Positions 10,651 to 20,415 of a stretch of 64,000 bases of DNA are shown here, piece by piece. The notes under the pieces are model-generated. The model saw only the letters and a program-made list of their open reading frames with translations, did not search any database and had not been told where the DNA came from. The stretch is from Flammeovirgaceae bacterium. Its GTDB lineage: Bacteria; Bacteroidota; Bacteroidia; Cytophagales; Cyclobacteriaceae. Where the stretch lies: NCBI GenBank assembly GCA_016709845.1, contig JADJMA010000002.1, forward strand, positions 1-64,000, read 5' to 3'. Position 1 is the first letter of the stretch. Every line of letters begins with the position of its first letter. The translations under genes were made by a program, and so were the position numbers.

Positions 10651-11837
10651 ATGGAAAACAGTAAAATGAAAGGTAAGAAACAAGGAACAAAAGCGGTGTG
10701 GGCAGGACAAACCGAATTGTTTTATCAAGGAGCAACCCAGGTTCCTATTGTAAATAGCGTAACCTTTGGATATGACAATGTGGATGATTGGTTTGATGTG
10801 GCTATTGGAAAAAAAGAAGGCCATATCTACAGTAGAAACACCAATCCAACAGTAGCAGTTTTCGAAGAAAAAGTAAGAATTCTCGAAAATGCCGAAGCTG
10901 CTACTAGCTTTTCAACAGGAATGGCGGGGATAAGTAACACCTTCTCAGCTTTTTTATCCCAAGGAGACAGAGTTGTTTCTATCAAAGACACCTATGGTGG
11001 CACGAGTATTATATTTTTAGAATTTCTTCCTAAACATGGAATTGAAGTAACCCTTTGTGATACCTCTAATCATGAAGAAATTGAATTAGAAGTAAAGAAA
11101 GGCTGTAAAATGCTTTACCTGGAAACGCCTACAAATCCCACTTTAAAAATATTGGATTTAAAAAGGCTCATTAAGTGTGCTCACGAAGTAGGAGCATTGG
11201 TTGTTGTAGACAATACATTTGCTAGTCCAATCAATCAACAGCCTCTGGAGCTTGGCGCTGATATTGTTTTGCATAGCGCTACAAAATATCTGCGGACATT
11301 CCGATGCCATGGGGGAGTAGTCTGCGGTGCTAAAATTTAATACAAAAAATTATATCATTATCGGGAAATCAACGGTGCCAGCTTACATGCAAATACTGCC
11401 TACATGTTATTGAGGGGTATTCAAACTCTGGAGTTAAGAGTTTTGCGACAAAATGAAAATGCTCAGAAGTTGGCTGAACATCTTGAAAAACATGAGAAGA
11501 TTGAACAGGTTTTTTATCCGGGACTGAAATCACACCCCGGGCACAAAATCGCAGCGGGGCAAATGACAGGATTCGGAGGAGTATTAGCATTTTCGTTAAA
11601 GGAGATTTCGAGAACGTGAAAACATTTCTGAATAATTTGGAGCTGGCTCATTTAGCAGCAAGTTTAGGTTCAGTAAGTACATTAATCGGTCCTCCAAAAG
11701 TAACAAGTCATGTTGAAGCCACAGAAGAAGAACGAAAACAGTTGGGTATTCCGGAGACCTTAATACGCTGTGCGGTGGGAATAGAAAATATAGAAGATAT
11801 TATCGCTGATTTTGATAAAGCTCTTTTAAAAATTTAA
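10651..11837 (+). CDS. Cys/Met metabolism PLP-dependent enzyme (cystathionine gamma-synthase/lyase family), frameshifted
   Basis: The family forms or cleaves C-S bonds of cystathionine, homocysteine or methionine. Recognisable motifs in order are YSRNTNPTVAVFEEKV, SFSTGMAGISNTFSAFL, KDTYGGT, YLETPTNPTLKI, VVDNTFASP and the PLP lysine in LHSATKYL, with SLGSVSTLIGPPKVTSH and RCAVGIENIEDIIADF at the end. Just after the lysine the sequence reads RTFRC where GGHSDAMG is expected: two compensating indels (about 11291-11316) garble this stretch. Further breaks lie near 11338 and 11600. The whole span gives about 395 residues, normal for the family. Synthase, lyase and methionine gamma-lyase cannot be told apart here. 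It follows an M20 hydrolase by 4 bases. Confidence 0.87.
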
Positions 11838-12165
11838 AAAGAGACAATGATAACAACTTTGATTTGAAAGTCTATAGTAATTTCGTTTTGTACGGGGGTA
11901 GGATAAAGCTCCAAAACCCCAGAATTGCCATAAACGCAAACCGGTATTGAACATTAGCAATGATACACAGTGAATTCAAAAATGTTTCGAGGACGAGCCT
12001 GAGTTATATTACTTGACTGACTCGATTCAGTTTAAATCTATAGTTTAGTTTCTTAATTTCGTTCTGACACATGAGATAAATACTGAGCTTCGAAAAACCC
12101 ATGCGTCTCCTACCCAACGATATACTCAATTTTCAGAAGCTATCTTACATTAAAAAAATTTAATC
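11838..12165. other. Intergenic region without a recognisable gene
   Basis: These 328 bases hold no sizeable open frame on either strand and no clear RNA structure. They presumably contain the promoter of the GNAT gene, but no confident -33/-7 pair was found. Confidence 0.4.
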
Positions 12166-12732
12166 ATGATCAAAACCAGAATAGGAAATAAGAATGACAT
12201 CGATGGGGTTTTATCCCTTCAAGAAAGAAATTTATACAGTAAATTAAGTGAAGAAGAGCGAAAAAAAGGTTTTGTGACTACACCTTTTACGGTAAGTCAA
12301 ATTGAAGAAATCATTAAACAAAATGGATTATTTGTTGCCGAAAATGAGAAGGCGGTAATTATTGCCTATGCTTTTGCCGGAAGTTGGAAATATTTTGAGC
12401 AATGGAAAATTTTTAATTTTATGGTATCTCGTTTTCCAAAATTATCTTTTAAAAATAATGAAATAACAACCGCAAATAGTTTTCAATATGGCCCGGTTTG
12501 TATTGATACCAACTATAGAGGGAATGGGCTGTTAAACTTAATTTTTGAGGAAATGAGAATTGAGTTCTTAAAGAAATATCCAATTTCCATAACATTTATA
12601 AATAAGGTGAATAGCATCTCTGAAAATGCGCATACTAAAAAATTGGGTTGGGAAATAATAGATGAGTTTGAATTCAACGACAATAAATATATTGGTCTTG
12701 CCTTCGACATGAAGAATTCTGTATTGAAATAG
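12166..12732 (+). CDS. GNAT family N-acetyltransferase
   Basis: The 188-residue protein begins MIKTRIGNKNDIDGVLSLQ, a usual GNAT strand-1/helix-1 start. It carries the acetyl-CoA loop in PVCIDTNYRGNGLLNLIFEE (R-G-N-G-L, residues about 110-130), followed by an ENAHTKKLGWEIIDEF segment typical of strand 5 to helix 4 (N-A-H-x-x-x-x-L-G). It is intact. The acceptor substrate cannot be predicted and no partner gene is close. Confidence 0.8.
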   Translation: MIKTRIGNKNDIDGVLSLQERNLYSKLSEEERKKGFVTTPFTVSQIEEIIKQNGLFVAENEKAVIIAYAFAGSWKYFEQWKIFNFMVSRFPKLSFKNNEITTANSFQYGPVCIDTNYRGNGLLNLIFEEMRIEFLKKYPISITFINKVNSISENAHTKKLGWEIIDEFEFNDNKYIGLAFDMKNSVLK

Positions 12733-12898
12733 AAAGAAAGTGGGTCGGGCTCCAATTGCTAGAAATTGCTTCCACACTATTGAGTTACAACAACGTGCAT
12801 AATCAATTTTAAGCTCCCAGGTATCTGGCAGTAGACCCCTTTATTGGAGCATGCAAAGCAAAAAAGAAGCGCGAAGGCGAGCCCTGACAAAAAATAAA

Positions 12899-14010
12899 TT
12901 ATAATCCGAAGCGATACTGGAGTCCACCAATAATTTGTTGGCGAGATCCCAGGAATCCATATTCAAACCGCAACATCCAATGTTTGTTATATTGGTATTG
13001 GCTGCCTACAACAAAATTCCACATATCCTTAGGGCGCTTATCAAGAGAGTACTGAACCGATGCATTTTGTTCATCGTTCAGTGCTTCGTCCATGTCGTTG
13101 AGAAAGCCCCCGGCACGGGCAAGTGCCCGGTTGGCGGTTTCATACTTGGCAACGTTTCCCGGATTTTTTTGCCATCGGAGTTAAATCTCCCACCAGGTAT
13201 CCACACCAACTTGTTTATCGGCAACGGTCTGAAGTCCGTTATCAACTTTTGTCTGGAGTCCATCCGTATCAAAAAGTTCTTTCAGGTCAATTGACCCAGT
13301 AGTCCCTGTGTTGAGTTTTAGCCGGAAGCCGCCAACCCCAAAGGCAACGTTGCTCTCCGGCTTTTTAAGCTTAAATGATTTGCCAAAACGCGGTCCGAAT
13401 ATAAATGCAAAGGCAGGTTTTTCCAGTTCCGCAATATCATTCCACGTAACATTCATGTCAAGGGCCATCCAGCCACCGCCTACACCTATAGTTGGGGTTA
13501 AACCAAAGCCCATGGATGTTGCTTCAAAGTTGGCTTTTGTATTGAGCTCCATAACCTTGGTCCACACGCCATCACCAGGATTGGGCAGGTATAGGTCTGC
13601 ACTAATAGCTGTGGAAGGGCTTGATTTGGCAAGGATTCCATACACATTCAGGAAAGGAAAAGCCAGATATCAGGTCGAAAGTTAACGCCTGTAGCTTCGG
13701 ATGTTGCATTATTAAAACGAATAACTTCACTCAGGTCATGCAAGGGACGATGACCAAATCCTACCTGGAGATTATCAATAACGAGATCCGATTTTTGCCA
13801 GAGATATTGCACACTTAATCCTGCCGAATACGGTAGTTCAAATCCTGCCTTAGTTGCTTTGTCTCCTAAAATTGGGAGTACGTAGGGATATTCTGATTTC
13901 TTGAGGTTATCAATCTCTTCCGCATTTTTCTTACCCACAATTTTGTCAGAATATACCTGGGCTTTCAGTGTTAAAGAGGTTACAAGGATTACAAGCGTTA
14001 AATATTTCAT
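12899..14010 (-). CDS. Secreted outer-membrane beta-barrel protein of unknown role (DUF6588-like), frameshifted
   Basis: The protein starts with a signal peptide (MKYLTLVILVTSLTLKAQ) and continues with amphipathic strands (FELPYSAGLSVQYLWQKSDL, GFGLTPTIGVGGGWMALDM, MLRFEYGFLGSRQQII), ending in GGLQYRFGL, a barrel-type C-terminus. It resembles Bacteroidota DUF6588 barrels, but this is a recollection of pattern, not a search. One break near 13650 is repaired by a third C (WLF-PFLN-VYGIL); another lies between about 13090 and 13180. The repaired length is about 370 residues. Confidence 0.7.
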
Positions 14011-14308
14011 GGGGCTGGGGAAAAAATTAATTCAAAGTAAAGAAATCAATAAATTTAATCTAAATTTTAAAGTCGCATTGCCTTCAATCACCCTATCTCG
14101 ATAAAGAATAATCGCTATTACTTTTATAAAGTTCATGCTTGTGACATTCTATTTTGTCTAAACTCATTTTACGATAGGCACCTTAACATTTCGTATTGAT
14201 TTAGTCCTGACTCGCTTTTATTAACGTCTTCTCTGTTGTTCTTGCCTAACTCCCGAGGCATTACAACTAATTTCTTAATTTTAATCTGGCAATAACCGAA
14301 CCCGTGGA
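14011..14308. other. Divergent intergenic region
   Basis: These 298 bases separate the minus-strand barrel gene from the plus-strand QEGLA gene and must hold both promoters. The sequence is AT-rich. I see no open frame, inverted repeat or confident TAnnTTTG box. Confidence 0.35.
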
Positions 14309-15580
14309 ATGGATGAATCAAAAATAAAAATACTCGACACCGCTCTTGTTAAAGCGGCAAAAAAAATAAAAGTATTAAATGCACTTCGGTGGCCTGTAGA
14401 GGCCGAAGAAGAATTTCTTCAAACCTGGCGTGCCGGCAAAACAAGATTGCCGACTGTCTCTTTTGCAATACCCGATGTGTCCGCCAACATAAAGCAGCTT
14501 AACCTTATTGCTAAGCAATGTGACCTCAGCAACCCGGTTGAAAAATTTCTGGCAGAAACTGCAGGGAGTTATTCGGATGCCGGGCACATGCTACTCGGTA
14601 TTGGAACACCCGAGTTCACACGCTTCTCAACCCGAATTTATGGCCGTCCTGACATGGTGTATAAACATCAAACCATTACTGCCGTAGATGCCGCCAAGTT
14701 TTTTCTTGAGACAACCGATAAACTTCTGGGCAATCAACACATTCAGCCCACGGAGACCGACATTTCGGCACAGGATTTTGCCGGCTGGCTTAAGATAGAA
14801 GTGGATGAGTTCTTCGATAAGGATGTGGTTGAAGTGATGTTGGATCCAAACATGTCTTCCAAAGCATTAGCCGGAGCAACACGCATTCGCATCCGCGACA
14901 GTGCCCGATTTTCGCAACTCGATAAAGATCAATTGCTCTTTCACGAAGCGTATGTGCATACAGCCACACAACTCAATGGAAAGAAGCAACCCAATCTGAA
15001 ATCGTTAGGCCTAGGAGCACCCCGAACTACCCGAACCCAGGAAGGAATTGCCGTGCTTGCCGAACTCATCACCAACTCGATGGATATTACCCGACTGCGC
15101 AGAGTAGCCCTTCGTGTGATAGCCGTTAAAATGGCACTGGATGGTGCCGACCTAATAGATCTTTTTAATTTCTTTCTTAACGCAGGTCAGTCGGAAGTTG
15201 AATCAATTCGGTCTGCGCAACGAATCTTTCGCGGTGGCGCGGTGAAGGATGGAGTAGTCTTCACGAAAGATGCCGTTTATCTTCAAGGATTGTTAGAGGT
15301 GCACACTTTTCTAAGATTATCTATCCGCGACAATCGGCCCGACCTGATCCGAAATTTGTTTGCCGGAAGATTAACGATGGCCGATGCATTAAGACTGGCG
15401 CCTCAATTTCAAAGTGGCTGGCTGGCACCGCCAATCTATTTACCGGGTTGGGCTACTGATTTACGGAGACTCTCCGCATCCATGGCGTACTCAGCATTTA
15501 TTACCAACATTAATCTCGATAATGTTTCTTTGGAACGCAGCATAGAAATTGAAGACGAATTGAAGGCTGGTGGGAGGTGA
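14309..15580 (+). CDS. DUF1704 / QEGLA-motif zinc metallohydrolase-like protein
   Basis: The 423-residue protein carries an H-E-x-x-x-H zinc motif in LLFHEAYVHTATQL (about residue 212) and, some 35 residues on, TQEGIAVLAELI, the QEGLA-type motif that names the family (TIGR02421, flavohemoglobin expression-modulating QEGLA motif protein; DUF1704). DUF1704 is related to the eukaryotic MATCAP tubulin carboxypeptidases, which supports a peptidase fold, but the bacterial substrate is unknown. No signal peptide, so cytoplasmic. The frame is intact. It converges with the barrel gene, whose repaired stop lies 21 bases away. Confidence 0.82.
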   Translation: MDESKIKILDTALVKAAKKIKVLNALRWPVEAEEEFLQTWRAGKTRLPTVSFAIPDVSANIKQLNLIAKQCDLSNPVEKFLAETAGSYSDAGHMLLGIGTPEFTRFSTRIYGRPDMVYKHQTITAVDAAKFFLETTDKLLGNQHIQPTETDISAQDFAGWLKIEVDEFFDKDVVEVMLDPNMSSKALAGATRIRIRDSARFSQLDKDQLLFHEAYVHTATQLNGKKQPNLKSLGLGAPRTTRTQEGIAVLAELITNSMDITRLRRVALRVIAVKMALDGADLIDLFNFFLNAGQSEVESIRSAQRIFRGGAVKDGVVFTKDAVYLQGLLEVHTFLRLSIRDNRPDLIRNLFAGRLTMADALRLAPQFQSGWLAPPIYLPGWATDLRRLSASMAYSAFITNINLDNVSLERSIEIEDELKAGGR

Positions 15581-15601
15581 ATAAGCGTTGCGTATAGCTG
15601 A

Positions 15602-16226
15602 TCAGAAGCTTGCTGATAAGGTAGAATCCCAAAGGGGTCATCGAACCCGATGTTATACAAGTATCCGGTAAGCTCCCAATTCTTATATCCGCCACCGAGA
15701 ATGATGCCGCGTTGAATTTCAAGATCGGTTTGATACAGTCGCGTGCGCTGCCCACTAATACCAAACCATAACCAGTCTTTTGGAGAATACGTGAGGTCAG
15801 CCCAATTGTAGTAATAGTTATTCTCGCTCGATTCAGTTTCAAACAAATACTCCGTCTCGGTGTAAAATTCAAACCTTTTGTAATTCAACGTTACTTCCAG
15901 GCCCGGTGCGATTCCATTTGAGTTTCCTACCACACCGCCCAGCATAGGGGTAATAACAAACTCAAGATTTTTGCCTCCCTTGAAATTGTAACCCACCCAA
16001 CCTGAAAAAGTATTCAGGTCTTCATAGTTATACCGTGCCTCCAAATGCAATTTATTTTTATCGGCACGAATTACTGGAAGTACAAAAAAATCATCGGAGA
16101 AAAATAAAAAATTCATATCAGCACCAAACTCCCAGACTTTCGGCATGGATTCCGTCTGCTCCTGCTGAGCAAATCCGGGAGCAGAGTAAAGCATAACTAT
16201 CAGAAAAAAGAAATAATAATTCTCAT
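15602..16226 (-). CDS. Small outer-membrane beta-barrel protein, frameshifted at both ends
   Basis: From ATG 16224-16226 the protein reads MRIIISFF, then in the next frame LIVMLYSAPGFAQQEQ, a signal peptide repaired by one T in a T-run. Barrel strands follow (LHLEARYNYEDLNTFSGWVG, YKRFEFYTETEYLFE, LWFGISGQRTRLYQT). The uncorrected frame runs on through the antisense of the QEGLA gene to 15436, but adding one T near 15615 gives DDPFGILTLSASF and a TGA at 15602-15604, a proper barrel end with terminal Phe. The start overlaps the stop of the CCC1-like gene (ATGA), so it is translationally coupled to the ion-transport genes. The function is unknown. Confidence 0.7.
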
Positions 16227-16897
16227 CCGCCTAAAGCCATGGTGAGCGTTACTAACAATACTCCGATAACAACATAAACCATTGCTGTGGTGAATCGCCT
16301 GAACCCTGCGTAACCGGCCAGAATGAAGCCGCCAATAAACAATTGCAATATCGCAATACCATTAGATGCACGCATACCAACAGATACGTCATCAAGAAAA
16401 GCAAAAGGTAAGGCAACGGGAAGGGTGCAAAGGAAAACGAGTAAAAAAATCTGAACACCCGAAAGCAAATCGCGCCAGGTGAACAACGTATGCTTTGTTG
16501 GCTCGGGCAGTTTTTGAATTCGATCCACCAGTTGATCCACTTCTTCATCCTTCATAAGTGCCGCTACCACCGGTTGAATCTCATTGCGTAACAATTCGCG
16601 CGATTGACTTGTATTATCAGATTCAACAATTTTTCGAATAACGGTTACCGCATGGCCACGCTCAAGCAACACATTCATCCAGTACATCACAGCATCGACT
16701 AAACCCCAGGCTACGTTGCAACCTAGCGCAGCCCAAAGTAATTCGCGTATATCCTCTCTGCCATCGGATGCCACGCTAATAGCACCCGTGAACGTGAGTA
16801 CCATAATCAATCCAAACAAAACTTCTGAGATCCGATCAACCGGGTTAAGTACAGCTCCTTCCTGAACGCGAGCTCTCCAAAACTGTTGATCCTTCAT
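16223..16897 (-). CDS. VIT1/CCC1-like transporter family membrane protein
   Basis: The start at 16897 (MKDQQFWRARVQEGAVL) is chosen because its ATG overlaps the exchanger stop as ATGA. The longer frame reaching up to 17164 is the exchanger read out of frame. The 224-residue protein has NPVDRISEVLFGLIMVLTFT as first membrane segment, a second near residues 60-75, a cytosolic part (residues about 80-145) and three C-terminal segments (LLSGVQIFLLVFLCTLPVAL onward). This is the layout of the VIT1/CCC1 Fe/Mn transporter family. Transport of a divalent metal is inferred from the family and from its place between a Ca2+/H+ exchanger and a barrel protein. Confidence 0.75.
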   Translation of the reverse strand: MKDQQFWRARVQEGAVLNPVDRISEVLFGLIMVLTFTGAISVASDGREDIRELLWAALGCNVAWGLVDAVMYWMNVLLERGHAVTVIRKIVESDNTSQSRELLRNEIQPVVAALMKDEEVDQLVDRIQKLPEPTKHTLFTWRDLLSGVQIFLLVFLCTLPVALPFAFLDDVSVGMRASNGIAILQLFIGGFILAGYAGFRRFTTAMVYVVIGVLLVTLTMALGG

Positions 16898-17684
16898 GAT
16901 GCGGGAATAAAATAGAACATGATGGCGATGATCAAATAGACAATGATCAATTGCACGCCCTTGTACCAGTTCGAGCGACCATCCCCGGCAATCATGGCGG
17001 CCAATATTACTGCCAGAAAAAGAGAAAGGATGGATGCGCGCGTAAAAGCCAAGATTCATTTGAGACGGACCGATAAATAACATGTTCCTCTGCTTCTCCT
17101 TTTTCACTTCTGAAAAAATCAGGATGCGTCCGTAACATAAACACCAGATAAAGGGCATAAGCAACCAGCAGGACGATAGATAGAATAATGTTTAGTGAAT
17201 TTTCATGCGGTATGGCTGTTTCGGTTGAAAGAAACCGGTGAAAAGCACTCGGCACAGTAAGGCTCACCACTGCAATCATCATCATGGAACTGTACACCCG
17301 GATACTTGCCGGGTTATAGTCCTGATTATGAAATTTTAAGCCGCCCAATAGAAAAGACATACCAAGCGCCAGCAACAGATTAGCCAGTATCGCTCCCGCC
17401 AGCGAAGCAAGCACCATGTCGTGCAAGCCCGCACGCAACGCGACAATAGCAATGATCAGTTCAGGAAAATTTCCAAAAGTTGCGTTGAGCAGTCCACCCA
17501 CTGCATCACCCGTATAGGTTGCCAGTTGTTCGGTAGCGGAACCGATCAGTCGCGCAATGGGAATAATGGACAGTGCCGTGGAGAAAAAAATCAATGGAGC
17601 CGAAGCGAGGCTGTACTCTAAAACAAAGGCAATGGGAATGAAAACAAACAACCAATGAATGCCTGGTTTTAGAATTCTGCTCAT
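16894..17684 (-). CDS. Ca2+/H+ antiporter (CaxA-like) with an internal deletion and frameshift
   Basis: The N-terminal half is normal: TALSIIPIARLIGSATEQLA and the first cation-binding repeat GLLNATFGNFPELIIAIVAL, then membrane segments to LLVAYALYLVFMLRTHPDFF. After RSEKGEAEE the sequence jumps to FIGPSQMNL, then AFTRASILSLFLAVILAAMI and DGRSNWYKGVQLIIVYLIIA, which is the extreme C-terminus of the family. About 95-100 residues, including the second repeat with the GNAAEH-type motif, are missing between them (junction near 17080). A small indel near 17055 also shifts the frame. As written the protein could not work as an exchanger. Its TGA overlaps the next ATG. Confidence 0.82.
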
Positions 17685-17733
17685 CGTATTTATGTCTTAA
17701 ACTAAATGTAGCTCTTTTTTGAAAAGGAGACAC

Positions 17734-19222
17734 TTACTTCTTATCAACCACCAACCGGGTATCGCGGTTGGCGATTTCCCAAGCTAAGTGAAAAACATTC
17801 TTTGCCCGTAGCGCCAGCAGGTCAAATTCAATTTTATCTACTTCATCCGATGGCTTATGATAATCTTCATGAATGCCATCAAAATAAAATACGATGGGAA
17901 TATTCTTCTTCGCAAAGTTCCAATGATCTGAACGGTAATAGATTTTATCAGGATGATCTTCGGCATTGTAGAGATAATCAAAAATAAGATTTGTATATGT
18001 CTTATTAGTTCTTTCGCTCAACACATGAAGTTCACTCGACAACCGATCCGATCCTATAACATATACATAAGGCGCAGAATCTTTATGCTGTGGATCTCTG
18101 CGACCGATCATATCAATATTCAAATCAACTACTGTCTTATCAAGTGGGTAAACCGGATGCTCCGAATAGTATTCTGAACCTAATAATCCTTTCTCTTCAC
18201 CTGTCACCGTCATAAATAAAATACTTCTTCGTGGTCCGTTACCTTCTTTCTTCGCTTGCGCAAAAGCTTTGGCTATGGCCAACACCGCTACGGTTCCTGA
18301 TCCATCATCATCGGCACCATTATTAATTTTATCTCCCTCGGCATGCTGAGAAATTCCAACATGATCGTAGTGAGCCGTCACCACAACTACTTCATCCTTT
18401 TTATCAGTTCCTTCTAAATATCCCAGAATATTTTCTGACATCACCGAAGTAATTGATTGCTTTATAGAATACTGAATGGAAGCAAGTTTTATTTTACTCA
18501 CCTGCCTACTTTGTATCGCCTTCGTTAGTTTTTCATTGGTGGTATTAAAAAATTTGCCAGCCATCTCGGGTGAAACAATAAAAGATCCGGTAGCCTCTTC
18601 CCCTTGCGGATTCTCCAAATTTAATCCGCCACCAGAAAATCTTTTTATAAGACCGGACATCCTCGTAAAGTCTTCATTCTTCTCAATGGCCACAATTAAT
18701 TGACCTACTCCCTTATCGCGTAGCTTTGCTATGATTGGATTATTTCTAATTGATGTGCTGCCATCCAAAAAAAACAATACGGCTTTACCCTTTATATCTA
18801 ATTTCGCTAAGTCAGCATCAGAACCTTTGCCAGCAAAAACCAGGGGCAGGCTTACTTCACCATTTGTGTGACCCGAGCCATAAAATACATAGCTCTCGGA
18901 GTTAACTTCCGTGGCACCTGCTTTTAGTGAAACTACTGGGGCTGAAGTTTGAAATAAGGGCACGGGTTGATAATGACTACCCGCCACCGGAGCTGCTAGA
19001 TTTAAATCATCGAAATAAGAAGCGATGAATGCCGCTGCCATCTTTTTGTCCGCGTTTCCCGGTCTCGCGTCCCTCCAACGCATCCGAGGCAATGATGGTT
19101 AAATTTTCTTTCAGGTCAGCTTCTGTAATCGTTGCAGCATACTTCTGTGCTTTAGGATTAGGCTGCCCAAAACTGACGTTGAAAATTAACAGTGCTGTAC
19201 AAAAAATAATAACTCGTTTCAT
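17734..19222 (-). CDS. M28 family metallopeptidase, secreted, frameshifted
   Basis: A signal peptide (MKRVIIFCTALLIFNVSFGQ) leads a periplasmic or secreted di-zinc aminopeptidase. After an M28-typical start (ASDALEGRETGKRG) and an inserted PA-like domain, the catalytic part has all five zinc-ligand motifs: VTAHYDHVG, NNGADDDGSGTVAV, TGEEKGLLGSEYY, LNIDMIGRRD and FDGIHEDYHKPSDE. The break near 19053 joins GRETGKRGQK to MAAAFIASYFDD after one indel. The repaired protein is about 496 residues. It stands alone between the exchanger operon and the kinase gene. Confidence 0.9.
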
Positions 19223-19314
19223 ATATAAAAGTTGATTAAATGCTTTTTATGCTATTACGGCTCTAAGGTACAATTGAATCAGGTGGCTAATTTAAACAAG
19301 ATGTAAAAAAAATC

Positions 19315-20351
19315 TCAAACTGTTTCGGTAAGAATATTTAAAAGGTAAAGTTGGTTACGGGCGCGGACTTTATTCTGTTCGGGATACGTAATGTGATAGT
19401 ACGTGTTTCCACGTAGAAAATCAGCCAGAAAACGAAGTGCCATGATATAGGTCATCATTTTTCCGGCAAAGGGTACGGCTTGCAATTCTTCTTCTGTCAT
19501 GGTTTGTTGCATTTCAGAAAGATACCCCTCAGCAACGCATCATAAATAGTTTTACGAAACTCAATCTTTGTTACATCCTTTCTTCCTCACTCACCGGGCT
19601 CACACACGTGCGCACCAAGTCACCGAGATCATAAATAAAATAGCCCGGCATGAGTGTATCCAAATCAATTACACATACCGCCTTTTTAGTTTCGCTATCA
19701 AACAGAATATTATTGATTTTGGTATCGTTGTGGGTGATTCGTTCTTTCAACGACCCCCCTTTAATAAGTTGGTTATACTCGTTAACCAGATAGTGAAAGT
19801 TTATAGCTGCCTTTATTTCATTTTGCACAGATGCCTTATTGGCTTCAGATGCACGGGCCAATTCTGTTTCAAATTGTTCATATCGCCAAGCCAGGTCGTG
19901 AAAGCGATCGAGTGTCGGTTTAAATAAACGGCAATCAATTCCATCAAGCTTGCGCGATAATTTTGCAAACCCTTTTGCCGCTTCATAGGCTTCAGTTTCT
20001 GACGTTACAAAATCAACCGTCTGTGTGGTTTTCAATTAATGGATATAATCGCCACGGAAACCCTTCCGCATCATAAACCATTTCTTCACCTGATTGAGTT
20101 GGTATGGTGGTTGGAAAAAGATAATCTGGAAATTTTGTCGCCAGATAGTTAGCCGCCAGCCGATTGTTGGTTGCGATCACTTCCGGCTTAGTAAAAATAT
20201 TTTTATTTACCCGCTGAAGAACAAATCGTTCGGCTCCCTCGATAGAGAAAGTTTGGTGGATATGACCTGAGCCAATAGGCTTGAACACAGAATCAACAGG
20301 AAGATTAAAGGCTTTAAAAACCAGTACTGGTATGTTGGGTTGCAGATTCAA
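19315..20351 (-). CDS. APH-fold sugar kinase, NahK-like (probable N-acetylhexosamine 1-kinase), frameshifted
   Basis: The N-lobe (PIGSGHIHQTFSIEGAERFV, LQRVNK) and the C-lobe catalytic motifs RITHNDTKINNILFD and VCVIDLDTLMPGYFIYDLGD are those of the aminoglycoside phosphotransferase fold. The H-N-D-T-K and D-L-D-T-x-M-P-G versions are characteristic of NahK-type kinases that phosphorylate C1 of GlcNAc or GalNAc. Breaks lie near 20030 and 19570. The three pieces sum to about 345 residues, near the family length. The nucleotidyltransferase at 25217-26121 and the sugar transporter at 26214 could be its pathway partners. Confidence 0.78.
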
Positions 20352-20415
20352 TTACGAATTAATTATTCCGCAAAATACAATTATTGATTGAGTCTTTAAA
20401 TCAATCTTAATTTGA

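Noticed and set aside
15436..15601. C-terminal extension of the beta-barrel gene antisense to the QEGLA gene
   Set aside because: One T near 15615 restores GILTLSASF and a stop at 15602. The extension is out-of-frame antisense sequence.
16898..17164. N-terminal extension of the CCC1-like protein
   Set aside because: These 89 codons are the exchanger's C-terminal coding region read out of frame. The ATG at 16897 overlaps the exchanger stop.
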